DNA of 64,000 bases, taken from contig JAFGQL010000158.1 of NCBI GenBank assembly GCA_016935695.1, positions 1 to 64,000 on the forward strand, given 5' to 3'. The DNA comes from Spirochaetales bacterium (GTDB taxonomy: Bacteria > Spirochaetota > Spirochaetia > JC444 > Marispirochaetaceae). Shown one piece after another: positions 25,158 through 33,940 of the stretch (its first letter is position 1; the number at the start of each line of letters is the position of its first letter). The notes beneath the pieces are model-generated. The model was not told the DNA's origin. It did not search any database and worked only from the letters and a program-made list of their open reading frames with translations. The translations under genes and the position numbers were made by a program.

Positions 25158-26514
25158 CATGGAAGATATCCCGGGAATGCGGGTCACCGTCATGGGGCTG
25201 GGCTTAAACGGCGGCGGGTACGCAAGTGTCCGTTTTTTTGCATCCCATGGAGCAGTAGTAACCGCAACAGACATCCGGGATGAGAAAATCCTCGCCCCAA
25301 CCATGGAAAAGCTTGCCGATGTGCCTGTCCGTTATGTCCTTGGCCGCCATGAACTTTCGGATTTCGAACAGGCGGATCTTGTCATAAAAAACCCCGCGGT
25401 AAAGTGGGACTCTCCCCATCTTTTGGCAAGCCGACGCATAGAGACCGACATTTCGGTTTTCCTGTCCCTCAACACACGGCCCGTACTGGGCGTTACCGGC
25501 AGCAAGGGCAAATCAACAACTGTATCAGCGCTGCACTACATTCTGCAGAAACAGTATCCGGATACCGACCTGGGCGGCAACATCACTGTCTCCCCCTTAA
25601 GTTTCATAGACAAAAAGACCGGCGATCCGGTAGTACTGGAACTCTCATCCTGGCAGCTCGCCGACCTTAAAGACCTTTCGATTCTGGACCCAGAAATTGC
25701 CCTCGTCACCAATCTGATGCACGACCACATGAACCATTATGCATCCATGGAATCATATGCAGATGATAAGCGCAGACTGTTCCAGGGGCAGTCTCCCGGC
25801 CACTATACCTTCTGCAATTACGATGAACCCTGGGGCCGTTCTTTTTACAATGAAACACCCGGCATACCCCTTTATTTTTCCCAGAATCGTCTGCCGTCGT
25901 CTGTAGAAGGCGCTTTTCTTGACGGAGATGACGGTTATTTCCGTAAGGACGGCAGTGAATGCCATATAGTCCCCGAAACCCTCGCGATCCCGGGCCGCCA
26001 TAACAGGACCAATATTCTCTGCGGTGCCGCCTGTGCGGCACTCTACGGAGTTGATCCTCATATTGTGACCAAGGGGGCGGCGGAATTCCGGGGCATACCC
26101 CACCGTATGGAAAAAGTAAGGGAAATTGCAGGAGTATGTTATTACAACGACAGCGCCGCCACCATTCCCCAGGCGGTAACACAGGCCCTTGAAAGTTTTT
26201 CCGGCCGCGTGCATGTCATCTGCGGCGGTACCGATAAGGAATGCGATTTCTCCGGATTCGCAGAATCGTTACGGGATGCTTCGGTCTATCTGCTTGCCGG
26301 ATCGGCAACTGATATTCTTGTAAAAGACCTTGTCCGGTTAGGCATCCCCTACCACGGCCCCTACGATTCCCTCAAACCTGCTTTCGAGAAAGCCCGTTCA
26401 TCGGCCCGCAAAGGAGACACTGTCATTCTTTCTCCAGGGGCTGCGTCGTTCGGTATGTTTCTGAATGAGTTTGACCGGGGCAACCAGTTCCGGAACCTGG
26501 TGCTGGAACTGTAA
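25147..26514 (+). CDS. murD: UDP-N-acetylmuramoyl-L-alanine:D-glutamate ligase
   Basis: Cytoplasmic Mur ligase that adds D-Glu to UDP-MurNAc-L-Ala with ATP. It has the P-loop VTGSKGKSTT, ELSSWQL, TNLMHDHMNHY, PGRHNRTNILCGAACA and YYNDSAATIPQAV, typical of MurD. It is 455 residues, with a Rossmann-like N-terminal domain beginning VTVMGLGLNGGG. I use the TTG at 25147 because AAGGAG precedes it by seven bases; an ATG at 25159 would be too far from the site. It overlaps the preceding gene. Confidence 0.95.
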   Translation: MSINMEDIPGMRVTVMGLGLNGGGYASVRFFASHGAVVTATDIRDEKILAPTMEKLADVPVRYVLGRHELSDFEQADLVIKNPAVKWDSPHLLASRRIETDISVFLSLNTRPVLGVTGSKGKSTTVSALHYILQKQYPDTDLGGNITVSPLSFIDKKTGDPVVLELSSWQLADLKDLSILDPEIALVTNLMHDHMNHYASMESYADDKRRLFQGQSPGHYTFCNYDEPWGRSFYNETPGIPLYFSQNRLPSSVEGAFLDGDDGYFRKDGSECHIVPETLAIPGRHNRTNILCGAACAALYGVDPHIVTKGAAEFRGIPHRMEKVREIAGVCYYNDSAATIPQAVTQALESFSGRVHVICGGTDKECDFSGFAESLRDASVYLLAGSATDILVKDLVRLGIPYHGPYDSLKPAFEKARSSARKGDTVILSPGAASFGMFLNEFDRGNQFRNLVLEL

Positions 26515-26545
26515 AGACGTACGTTTCCCAGGTGCAGAAATACCA

Positions 26546-27526
26546 TCACTTCATTTTCTTGATTTTTTTATAATACAGGTTCCGCAGGATCTCCGCCCAC
26601 CGGAACAGCCGGTAGGACAGGTGTTTGAACGGGTAATCCCAACATCCTTCCATATGATCAATCCTGCCGCCGAACCCTGTTTTGAACCTGTACAGGCCGT
26701 ACATGGGGTGCCCGGGATCATCGGTAGGCGGAATTCCGAACATATCGTACTCAGTGCATCCGGATTCCCTTGCCAGGCGCAGTCCCTCCCACTGCAAGAG
26801 GTAGTTCGGCATTACGTCACGGTGCGCATCGGAAGAAGCACCGTATAAATAGGTGGCCCTATTCCCGTAAAATACTAAAAAAATACCCGATACAACGATG
26901 TCATTGAAATACGAAAGCAGCAGCACAGGGGTTGCCTCCGGGTCATTCTCGCAATGGGAGTACACCGTCAGGTAATAATCATAGCTGTGTATTTGTATAT
27001 TGTCGCGGAGGGATGTTTCCTGGTACAGCTCATACCAGCAGGAAAGGCCTTCTATGCCTGTACGTTTGACCGTAACACCTTTTTTCTCTGCAAGACGTAT
27101 GTTGTACCGTGTTTTTTTCTTCATACCCGACAGCAGTTCTTCATCGCTTTTTGTGAGGTCTATAATAACCGTGTCCGGCGGCTGGATCTCCACTGGCGAT
27201 TTACAGAAAGGTTTGCCTAAAACCGGGGAGAGTTTCTTTTTCCATGGCAGGTCAAACCGCAAAAAGGTCACACCGGGGAGACTGCCGCGAAGACTTTCTG
27301 CGAATTTGGAAAAGAAAGGAAGATCCATGGGTGTTACAGGCCCGTGGGGCACATATCCTATGGTAACGCCTCCGGGTAATTTTCTGACAAGGACCAAAAG
27401 AGGCACATTATTATACATGAAGGCATGGGGAGTCCAGGAATAATCAGCTTTTATTCGTCCCCACAACCCGGACTGCAGCAGAGTGGTAGTCTGTGCAAGT
27501 TCATCCAAGGAAACTGAACGTACCAA
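26546..27526 (-). CDS. FemAB-type peptidoglycan interpeptide-bridge aminoacyltransferase
   Basis: 326 residues of the FemXAB family, with two GNAT-like halves. LQSGLWGRIKADYSW near the start resembles the LQSxxWGxxK motif; ITFLRFDLPWKK-like, MKKKTRYNIRLAEKKGV and YLYGASSDAHRDVMPNYLLQWEGLRLA, followed by EYDMFGIP, are family signatures. These enzymes transfer an amino acid from an aminoacyl-tRNA to the peptidoglycan stem peptide. I place the start at a TTG at 27526, one base after the metG stop, because earlier in-frame codons lie inside metG. The start is therefore moderately certain. The donor amino acid is unknown; murD and murE are nearby. Confidence 0.85.
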   Translation of the reverse strand: MVRSVSLDELAQTTTLLQSGLWGRIKADYSWTPHAFMYNNVPLLVLVRKLPGGVTIGYVPHGPVTPMDLPFFSKFAESLRGSLPGVTFLRFDLPWKKKLSPVLGKPFCKSPVEIQPPDTVIIDLTKSDEELLSGMKKKTRYNIRLAEKKGVTVKRTGIEGLSCWYELYQETSLRDNIQIHSYDYYLTVYSHCENDPEATPVLLLSYFNDIVVSGIFLVFYGNRATYLYGASSDAHRDVMPNYLLQWEGLRLARESGCTEYDMFGIPPTDDPGHPMYGLYRFKTGFGGRIDHMEGCWDYPFKHLSYRLFRWAEILRNLYYKKIKKMK

Positions 27527-27527
27527 C

Positions 27528-29696
27528 CTAACCCACCTGCCCCTCTTTAATCCTTGAGGTCTGTATAGACCGTCCATCGGCAGTGAGGGCTGTAGAACCC
27601 ACATTCAGTATGTTGTTTTGTACACTCATGGGAATACTGAAGAATTCATCAATTTTGATGACCGGGGTTTCCTTATACACGGCGGGATCGGTATTCTCCA
27701 GAATGATCCGGGTTCCCGGCCTGGCATCCGGGACAAACAGGACCTCCACGTCCTTCTTGCCATCGGCCAAAATGCAGTCTGCTGCTATCAGCATGCCTTC
27801 GCTCACTACACCCCTGAGTTTTGCGGGTTTCAGATTTGCGGCAAGAATGATACGCTTTCCTAAAAGCTCATCTTCCCGGTAATAGGGAACAAGACCCGAG
27901 ACAATCTGCCGGGTTTGACCGCCACCGATATCAAGGGTCTCGATATACAGGCTGTCTGCTTCAGGATGCCGTTCAATAGCCGTGATTTCCCCTACACGAA
28001 GGTCAATTTTTTCCTGAAACCGTCTTTCCGGCGAGTCCGCCATTACCCGTTCCTTCTGGGTGCCTGCATACCGGGCTTTTAATGTTTCAATGAGTTCGTC
28101 TTCGAGTTTCTCAAAAAGTATATCGGGCTGCTGAATCACATCAAGACCGGTATCGTTGTTTACATCATCCCATGTGAGGCTCTTTACATTAAGCAGGCGA
28201 GCTATCCTGCTGGAGGCTTCGGGCATAACCGGCTGTATAAGCACACCAAGGGTACGGACAAGATACACAAGATCCCTTAACAGTACGGCGGCCTTTTCAG
28301 GATCTTCTTTTCTTGTCTTCCATGGCTCGCCGCTCTGGAACGCCTTGTTGCCGAAATCCGACAAAGCGAATACCTGACGGAAAGCATCCCGCAGTTCAGC
28401 ACGGTCATAATGGGCGGAGATTTTCTGTACATAGCTGTCTACCGTTTCGTAAAACCCCTTGTCCCCGGAAGCCTCGGGGACTTTTCCGTCAAAAAACCGC
28501 ATGACAAACGTGAGAGTGCGGTTAATGAGGTTTCCCAGGTTTCCTATCAGTTCTCCGTTTACCTTTTCCTGAAAATCCTTCCAGGTGAAATCATAATCCG
28601 AGCTTTCCGGTCTGTTGTAAAAAATATAAAAGCGCCATACATCGGCCGGTATGCCCGTATCCCTGGCATCGGTGCCGAACACGCCGACTCCCTTGCTTTT
28701 GGAAAACTTGCCGCCTTCATAGTTCAGATACTCAGTCGACGACATATGGTGCAGCATGGTCCAGGTCTCTCCGGTACCCAGCAAGCTGGAAGGGAAAATG
28801 ACCGTATGAAAGGGGATGTTGTCCTTTCCGATAAACTGGAAAAGCTCCACCTCATCCGGCTTTCTCCACCAGTTTTCCCATTCATCAGTCAAATTCATGG
28901 TGATGGAGATATACCCGATCGGAGCGTCGAACCACACGTAAAATACCTTGTTTTCAAACCCTTCCTTGGGAACAGGTATGCCCCATTTCAGGTCCCGGGT
29001 GATAGCCCGTTCCTTGAGGCCGTCACGTATCCAGCTCTTGGTCATCTGTATGGCGTTATAAGCCCAGAAACCTTTTACCGAAGCCTCCTGCATCCATGCT
29101 TCCAGTTTTGGCCGGATGGCGGGAAGGTTTATGTACAGATGGCGGGTTTCCCGTATATGGGGAGTCGCGGTACAGGTACCGCATGCGGGGTCCTTCAGCT
29201 CGGTGGGATCAAGGAGTTTTCCGCAGTGTTCACACTGGTCGCCTCTGGCATCGGCGTAACCGCAATGGGGGCAGGTACCGCGCACATACCTGTCAGCCAG
29301 AAAACGCTGGCAGGACTCGCAGTACAGCTGTTCTATGGTCTGCTCGCTAATGTAACCGTTCTCGTCGCATTTCTTGAAAATATGCTGGACGATCTGGGTC
29401 TGTTTCTCGGTGGAAGTCCTGCCGAAATGATCAAACTGTATGTTGAACCATTTGTATATTTCATCATGGACCGCGTAGAACCGGTCGCACAGTTCCTTGG
29501 GAGAAACACCTTCCTCCAGGGCCTTGGTTTCCGTGGCAGTACCGTATTCGTCGGTACCGCACACATAAAGTGTTTCATAGCCTTTCAGTCTGCAAAACCG
29601 GCTGAATACATCGGCAGACAGCACCTGTATGAGATTACCCAGATGGGGAATGTTGTTCACGTAGGGCAGCGCAGAGGTCACTAATCGCTTTTTCAT
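27528..29696 (-). CDS. metG: Methionyl-tRNA synthetase with C-terminal tRNA-binding domain
   Basis: 722 residues. Class I signatures are HLGN at residues 18-21 and GGKFSKSKG. The knuckle region has four CxxC-type pairs (CESC, CPHC, CEHC, CGTC), as in MetRS with two zinc sites. The last 110 residues form an EMAPII/Arc1p-like OB fold (IDLRVGEITAIERHPEADSLY). It charges initiator and elongator tRNA-Met. There is no ribosome site: a strong promoter ends eight bases before the ATG, which suggests a leaderless message. The FemAB-like gene follows after one base. Confidence 0.97.
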   Translation of the reverse strand: MKKRLVTSALPYVNNIPHLGNLIQVLSADVFSRFCRLKGYETLYVCGTDEYGTATETKALEEGVSPKELCDRFYAVHDEIYKWFNIQFDHFGRTSTEKQTQIVQHIFKKCDENGYISEQTIEQLYCESCQRFLADRYVRGTCPHCGYADARGDQCEHCGKLLDPTELKDPACGTCTATPHIRETRHLYINLPAIRPKLEAWMQEASVKGFWAYNAIQMTKSWIRDGLKERAITRDLKWGIPVPKEGFENKVFYVWFDAPIGYISITMNLTDEWENWWRKPDEVELFQFIGKDNIPFHTVIFPSSLLGTGETWTMLHHMSSTEYLNYEGGKFSKSKGVGVFGTDARDTGIPADVWRFYIFYNRPESSDYDFTWKDFQEKVNGELIGNLGNLINRTLTFVMRFFDGKVPEASGDKGFYETVDSYVQKISAHYDRAELRDAFRQVFALSDFGNKAFQSGEPWKTRKEDPEKAAVLLRDLVYLVRTLGVLIQPVMPEASSRIARLLNVKSLTWDDVNNDTGLDVIQQPDILFEKLEDELIETLKARYAGTQKERVMADSPERRFQEKIDLRVGEITAIERHPEADSLYIETLDIGGGQTRQIVSGLVPYYREDELLGKRIILAANLKPAKLRGVVSEGMLIAADCILADGKKDVEVLFVPDARPGTRIILENTDPAVYKETPVIKIDEFFSIPMSVQNNILNVGSTALTADGRSIQTSRIKEGQVG

Positions 29697-29704
29697 AGAA
29701 ACTT

Positions 29705-29733
29705 ACTATAGAGAGAAAAGGGTCTGATGACAA
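29705..29733 (-). promoter_or_regulatory. Promoter of metG
   Basis: TTGTCA, 17 bases, TATAGT on the minus strand. Eight bases separate the -10 element from the ATG. Confidence 0.8.
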
Positions 29734-29807
29734 GGGTTTTACCTTGACGTGAATACACCCCCTTAGTACCCTGTATACTATAAGAGGAATAAATAACTGG
29801 AGGATCT

Positions 29808-30794
29808 ATGTCAGAAAGAGATGTTTCTCCCGGCGGCCTGCCTTTCCCGGTCAAGCCAAGGATAATAATCATCGCCATCATTGTGATTGGCGTATTATCG
29901 TTGGCCATGAGTTCATTTTACATTGTGGACCAGACTGAAGAAGCGGTAGTGCTGTTACTGGGACAATTCAAAACCATCAAGGGACCGGGGCTGCAGTTCA
30001 AGCTGCCCTTCGGAATAGAAAAAAACTACAATGTGCCTACCAAGGTTGTACAGAACGAGCTGTTCGGTTACCGAACTGACCAGCCCGGCATTACCACTGT
30101 CTACTCCAGGGCCGATTACCCGGAAGAATCCCTGATGCTCACCGGGGATCTGAACATTATTGATGTGGAATGGTCGATCCAGTACAAAATCGTGGACCCG
30201 AAGGCCTGGCTGTTCAAGGTCGAAAACCGGCACAAAACCATCCGGGACATTTCCCAGTCGGTGGTGAACAAACTGGTGGGAGACCGCACCATCTTTGACG
30301 TCATCGGCCCCAAACGGACCAACATCATGGTCCAGGCCCAGGATGAGATGAACAAGATTTTCACTCAATACGAACTGGGGATCAATGTGGTAGCCGTTCA
30401 GCTGCGTAATATTGTCCCGCCGGAGGGAACGGTCCAGGACGCCTTCGAAGACGTAAACAAGGCCATCCAGGACATGGAACGGCTGATAAACGAGGGAAAA
30501 GAGGAATACAACAAGGAAATCCCCAAGGCCCGCGGCCAGGCGGAACGCTTGATCCAGGAAGCACAAGGGTATAAATCCGAGACCGTCAACGAAGCTAACG
30601 GTGATGTCGCCAGGTTCTTAAAGGTATATGATGAATACCGGAAAAACCCCGATGTGACAAAAGCCCGGCTGTATGTCGAAATGGTTGAAGACGTATTCGG
30701 CTCCGGCGAGAAAACAGAAGTTATCGATAAAAACCTGGACAATTTTCTCCCCCTTAAAAACCTGAACGGCAGCACCCAGGGAGGTCAGCAATGA
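29808..30794 (+). CDS. hflK: HflK, SPFH/prohibitin-family membrane protein
   Basis: HflK and HflC form a large membrane complex that surrounds and controls the FtsH protease. The 328-residue protein has one N-terminal transmembrane helix (IIIIAIIVIGVLSLAM), then an SPFH domain (VVLLLGQFKTIKGPGLQFKLPFG, LTGDLNIIDVEWSIQYKI, VVNKLVGDRTIFDV) and a helical coiled-coil part (KEIPKARGQAERLIQEAQGY). TGGAGG precedes the ATG. It overlaps hflC by four bases (ATGA). ftsH is not in the window. Confidence 0.94.
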   Translation: MSERDVSPGGLPFPVKPRIIIIAIIVIGVLSLAMSSFYIVDQTEEAVVLLLGQFKTIKGPGLQFKLPFGIEKNYNVPTKVVQNELFGYRTDQPGITTVYSRADYPEESLMLTGDLNIIDVEWSIQYKIVDPKAWLFKVENRHKTIRDISQSVVNKLVGDRTIFDVIGPKRTNIMVQAQDEMNKIFTQYELGINVVAVQLRNIVPPEGTVQDAFEDVNKAIQDMERLINEGKEEYNKEIPKARGQAERLIQEAQGYKSETVNEANGDVARFLKVYDEYRKNPDVTKARLYVEMVEDVFGSGEKTEVIDKNLDNFLPLKNLNGSTQGGQQ

Positions 30795-31786
30795 ACAAAC
30801 TCATCGTAACCCTTGTAGTTATCGCAATATTCGCCGTCATATTCATTGCCCTCGGCCCCTTCTTCATTCTGGAAGAAGGCGAACAGGCGGTGGTAACCCG
30901 TTTCGGCGCCATCGTAAGCACCCACACCGAGGCAGGGCTCAAGTTCAAACTTCCCGTGGTGGATACCGTTGTAAAATATCCCCGGCGTATCATGGCCTGG
31001 GACGGCGACCCCACCCGTGTGCCTACCTCAGAGAATCAGTTTATCTATATAGACGGAACAGCCAGATGGAAAATTGTGGATCCGTTACTCTTTTACGAAG
31101 CGGTTACCACCATTCCGCAGGCGTTTGCCCGTCTGGATGAAACCATCGATTCGTCCATTCGTACAGTGATCGCCGATAACCCCCTCTTTGAAGCAGTACG
31201 TAACACGAACATCATCAACGAAATAGACAGGACAGAGATCCTTGCCGTTGAAGGGATGGGAGCAGACGTTGAAGAGGAAATCGCAAAGGCCCTTACGGCT
31301 ACCGACGTACAGTCTCAGATCATCTTCCCCTCAATCAAAAAAGGGCGGGTACGCCTGTCCGATGAAATGCTTATGGCCGCAAAACCCAAAATGGACCGCT
31401 ATGGTATCGAGCTTATCGATATCGTTATACGTCAGATCCGCTATTCAGAAGACCTTACCTCCAGCGTGTATAACCGCATGATCGTCGAGCGGAACCAGAA
31501 AGCCCAGGAATTCCGGTCCCGGGGCGAAGGTGCCAAGGCTGAATGGGCAGGTAAACTGGATAACGACCGCCGGACCATCCTGTCTGAAGCCTACAACAGG
31601 GCGGAAAGCTTAAAAGGTGACGCCGACGCGGAAGCGGCCCGGATATATTCCGACGCGTACAGAAGGGACGAAGAATTTGCAATCTTCTGGAGAACTATGG
31701 AATCATACAGGAAGACGTTAAGGAATTTTTCCAAAACCCTTACCACAGATCTGGACTACTTCAAGTATTTGTACGAAATGGATTGA
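30791..31786 (+). CDS. hflC: HflC, SPFH/prohibitin-family membrane protein
   Basis: 331 residues: one N-terminal membrane helix (LVVIAIFAVIFIALGPFFIL), an SPFH domain with EGEQAVVTRFGAIVSTHTEAG and FIYIDGTARWKIVDP, and a helical region with IVERNQKAQEFRSRGEGAKAE followed by DADAEAARIYSDAYRRDEEF, the typical HflC signature. It is the partner of HflK in the FtsH-regulating complex. Translation is coupled to hflK. A strong bidirectional terminator follows. Confidence 0.95.
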   Translation: MNKLIVTLVVIAIFAVIFIALGPFFILEEGEQAVVTRFGAIVSTHTEAGLKFKLPVVDTVVKYPRRIMAWDGDPTRVPTSENQFIYIDGTARWKIVDPLLFYEAVTTIPQAFARLDETIDSSIRTVIADNPLFEAVRNTNIINEIDRTEILAVEGMGADVEEEIAKALTATDVQSQIIFPSIKKGRVRLSDEMLMAAKPKMDRYGIELIDIVIRQIRYSEDLTSSVYNRMIVERNQKAQEFRSRGEGAKAEWAGKLDNDRRTILSEAYNRAESLKGDADAEAARIYSDAYRRDEEFAIFWRTMESYRKTLRNFSKTLTTDLDYFKYLYEMD

Positions 31787-31815
31787 TACTTTTTCTTATC
31801 AAAAAAAAGAATACC

Positions 31816-31847
31816 GCCCCGGTGCTCACCTGTACCGGGGCTTTTTT
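31816..31847. terminator. Bidirectional terminator between hflC and the D12 methylase
   Basis: Stem GCCCCGGT / ACCGGGGC followed by six T on the plus strand, and by a run of T on the minus strand (eight or more A at 31801). It serves both convergent genes. Confidence 0.92.
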
Positions 31848-33525
31848 ATGATATCCGTTTTTTTGCAAGAGCTCCCAGCTCATGTATCTTTCGGTGATCC
31901 GTCTTTCGCAGCCATGGTGCGTCTTCCGCCAGGGCGGTCATTTTTTCATGCTGGTATTCAAAATCCTGCACGTATTTTTTATGGGCGAGTTTCCGCAGAT
32001 TCTTTAATATACATTTAAACAATTTCCGTTTTTCGCCAGGGGCATTACAAACCGAAAGAACCTGATGAAGGACATCAAGCTCTTCCACCCTGTCTTTCGT
32101 ACAGGCCCTTTCAAGTTTTTCCTTAATTTCCATAAGGCTGCGGGAGCTTAAAGATAAAAGCTGACCTGTGTCGGGCTTTTGTGTAAACCAGAGACCGCGG
32201 TACATACTGCCGCTGAAGCTGTCATAAGAAACCGTGCGGAGTTTCTCCATGGCTGCTTTCGTTTGAATGAGCATGGTATGATCAATAAACTCCTGTTCTA
32301 TCCTGTCAGGCACATAGGTCTGAAGTAAAAGCTCATGAACCCGGTAGGCATACAGGAACTTTTCATAGTCTGCCGTTCCCGGTACCGCCGGCCGCCTCCG
32401 GTTTATAACCAGCTGAAACTCGATGTTTTTGGAAATACGGTTCAGACTCTGGCGGCCGCCGCGGTAGGTGGTATATTCCTGAACCTCCAGTTCAAGCCCT
32501 CCCTGTTCCGCCGCGATGTCGGTCAGTTCTTCAAAGGGGATAATGCCATCGGTATTGTAACTGAGAACAATGATTGTCGCGTCTACTGCCTCCAGCAGTT
32601 TTCTCATTGCCGCGGCCGCCTTGGGCCGGGAACAGAAATCCGATCTGGTTGTCTGCCAATCCGGGCGAATCCCCGCTTTTGCTGCAAGGCGGCCCTGTTC
32701 ATCAAGGGCTGAACCCACGGCGGGTTTGTCCCAACGGGCAATAGTATTCAGGAGGTGGTAATTACTGCCGTACTGATGCTGATTGTAGGGCGGATCCAGA
32801 TAACAGATATCGCCGGAAACCCCCTGTAGAAAATCAGTCGCATCCATGTTCGCTACACTGCCGCCGCCCTTTTTAGCCGCAACAGGATACAAAAGTTCCA
32901 TGTCTTTCATGATGCGTCCCAAAGCGTCGGCATTGTTACCGCCGAATCCCCGGTGATAGGCCTTGAATACCCCTGACGTATTCGCATGGGTGGCTGCCTG
33001 GTACAACAGGGGGGCGATGATCAGCGAACGTAATTCTTGAGGATATGCATTTTCCGGGTACCGCTCATCAATCCTGTCCCGCACCGTATCTATAAACCTG
33101 GCGTTGCGGGGAGTATAAAACAGACGCTGACCGGGATACCGGTTATCTTCGTGCAATTCTTCCGGCGCGTAATTGCCAGCCATATAGCCGCCTTCTTTCA
33201 GCGGCAGGCTGTTAAAATAGGACAGCTCGTCATGCAGAGGCTTTTTCAGGCCAGGTCCGTGTTCAGTAATGGCGTCAGTTATGTGGCAAAGGTTTATAAG
33301 GTATGAATAGTATTCAATATCGTTGGCCAGAACCTTATAGTCCAGATACCGGCCCAGACGGGCGACGGAGCCGGACCCGCAGAAAGGGTCCAGGAACACG
33401 GTCCCTCCACTTTGCCGTTCATGCCTGGAAAAAATACCGGCCAGGAACTTCAACAGCTTTCGTTTATTACCGATATAGGCAATGAGCTGGCTGCACAGGT
33501 AGGGATCGCTGAATGAATCGATCAT
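31846..33525 (-). CDS. D12-class DNA adenine-N6 methyltransferase with a long C-terminal domain
   Basis: The N-terminal half has the motif-X-like LIAYIGNKRKLLKFL, the AdoMet motif FLDPFCGSGSVAR (about residues 44-56) and the catalytic DPPY at 244-247, in the order of the D12 (Dam-like) class. A large region between motif I and DPPY (about 190 residues) may be the target-recognition part. Residues after about 350 form a charged helical domain I do not recognise. It starts within the queD stop (TAATG), so it is translationally coupled to queD. No restriction enzyme gene is near, so it is an orphan or acts outside restriction. Recognition sequence unknown. Confidence 0.88.
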   Translation of the reverse strand: MIDSFSDPYLCSQLIAYIGNKRKLLKFLAGIFSRHERQSGGTVFLDPFCGSGSVARLGRYLDYKVLANDIEYYSYLINLCHITDAITEHGPGLKKPLHDELSYFNSLPLKEGGYMAGNYAPEELHEDNRYPGQRLFYTPRNARFIDTVRDRIDERYPENAYPQELRSLIIAPLLYQAATHANTSGVFKAYHRGFGGNNADALGRIMKDMELLYPVAAKKGGGSVANMDATDFLQGVSGDICYLDPPYNQHQYGSNYHLLNTIARWDKPAVGSALDEQGRLAAKAGIRPDWQTTRSDFCSRPKAAAAMRKLLEAVDATIIVLSYNTDGIIPFEELTDIAAEQGGLELEVQEYTTYRGGRQSLNRISKNIEFQLVINRRRPAVPGTADYEKFLYAYRVHELLLQTYVPDRIEQEFIDHTMLIQTKAAMEKLRTVSYDSFSGSMYRGLWFTQKPDTGQLLSLSSRSLMEIKEKLERACTKDRVEELDVLHQVLSVCNAPGEKRKLFKCILKNLRKLAHKKYVQDFEYQHEKMTALAEDAPWLRKTDHRKIHELGALAKKRIS

Positions 33526-33890
33526 TATGATTTTGTGTAGGCCGCCATGTTTTTCTCGGTTTCGAAAACCTCTACCCGGTTGAGAGGAGCGGCGGGAAGC
33601 CGGGACTCAAGTTCAGCATATATATACTCGGCAATGTGTTCAGCACTGGGATTCCCGTGGGTGAATGCCGGATGCTCGTTCAGATGGGTGTGGTCGATAC
33701 CCGACAGGACCTCTTTCAGGGCTTTTTTCAGCACGCCAAAATCAATCAGCATGCCCCCTTCTGTAAGGGTGTCACCTGCCGCATGCACCCGTACACGGTA
33801 ATTATGCCCGTGAAGGCGTTCGCATTTTCCATGATAATCGGAAATGAAATGGGCGGCGGCAAAGCTGTCTTCTACGCGGATATGATACAC
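33525..33890 (-). CDS. queD: 6-carboxy-tetrahydropterin synthase (QueD) or related PTPS-family protein
   Basis: 121 residues of the 6-pyruvoyl-tetrahydropterin synthase fold. Zinc ligands H14 (AAAHF), H27 and H29 (LHGHNY) and the catalytic C23 (GKCERLHGH) are present, as is GIDHTHLNEHPAF and the acidic FETEKN near the end. QueD makes 6-carboxy-tetrahydropterin for queuosine and other 7-deazapurines. The GTG start at 33890 has AGGAG six bases upstream. No queC, queE or tgt is near. Its coupling to a DNA methylase is odd and is discussed in the findings. Confidence 0.92.
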   Translation of the reverse strand: MYHIRVEDSFAAAHFISDYHGKCERLHGHNYRVRVHAAGDTLTEGGMLIDFGVLKKALKEVLSGIDHTHLNEHPAFTHGNPSAEHIAEYIYAELESRLPAAPLNRVEVFETEKNMAAYTKS

Positions 33891-33940
33891 ACACCACTCC
33901 TATTGAAGTATGGGTTTCTTGCTGATACAGTAAAAAACCG

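Noticed and set aside
28410..29684. A 424-codon open frame antisense to metG
   Set aside because: It lies wholly opposite a strongly conserved gene, has no ribosome site and no recognisable motif. It is a shadow of the GC pattern of metG.
31846..33525. A full restriction-modification system around the D12 methylase
   Set aside because: The neighbours are hflC, queD and murE; no nuclease or specificity gene is present.
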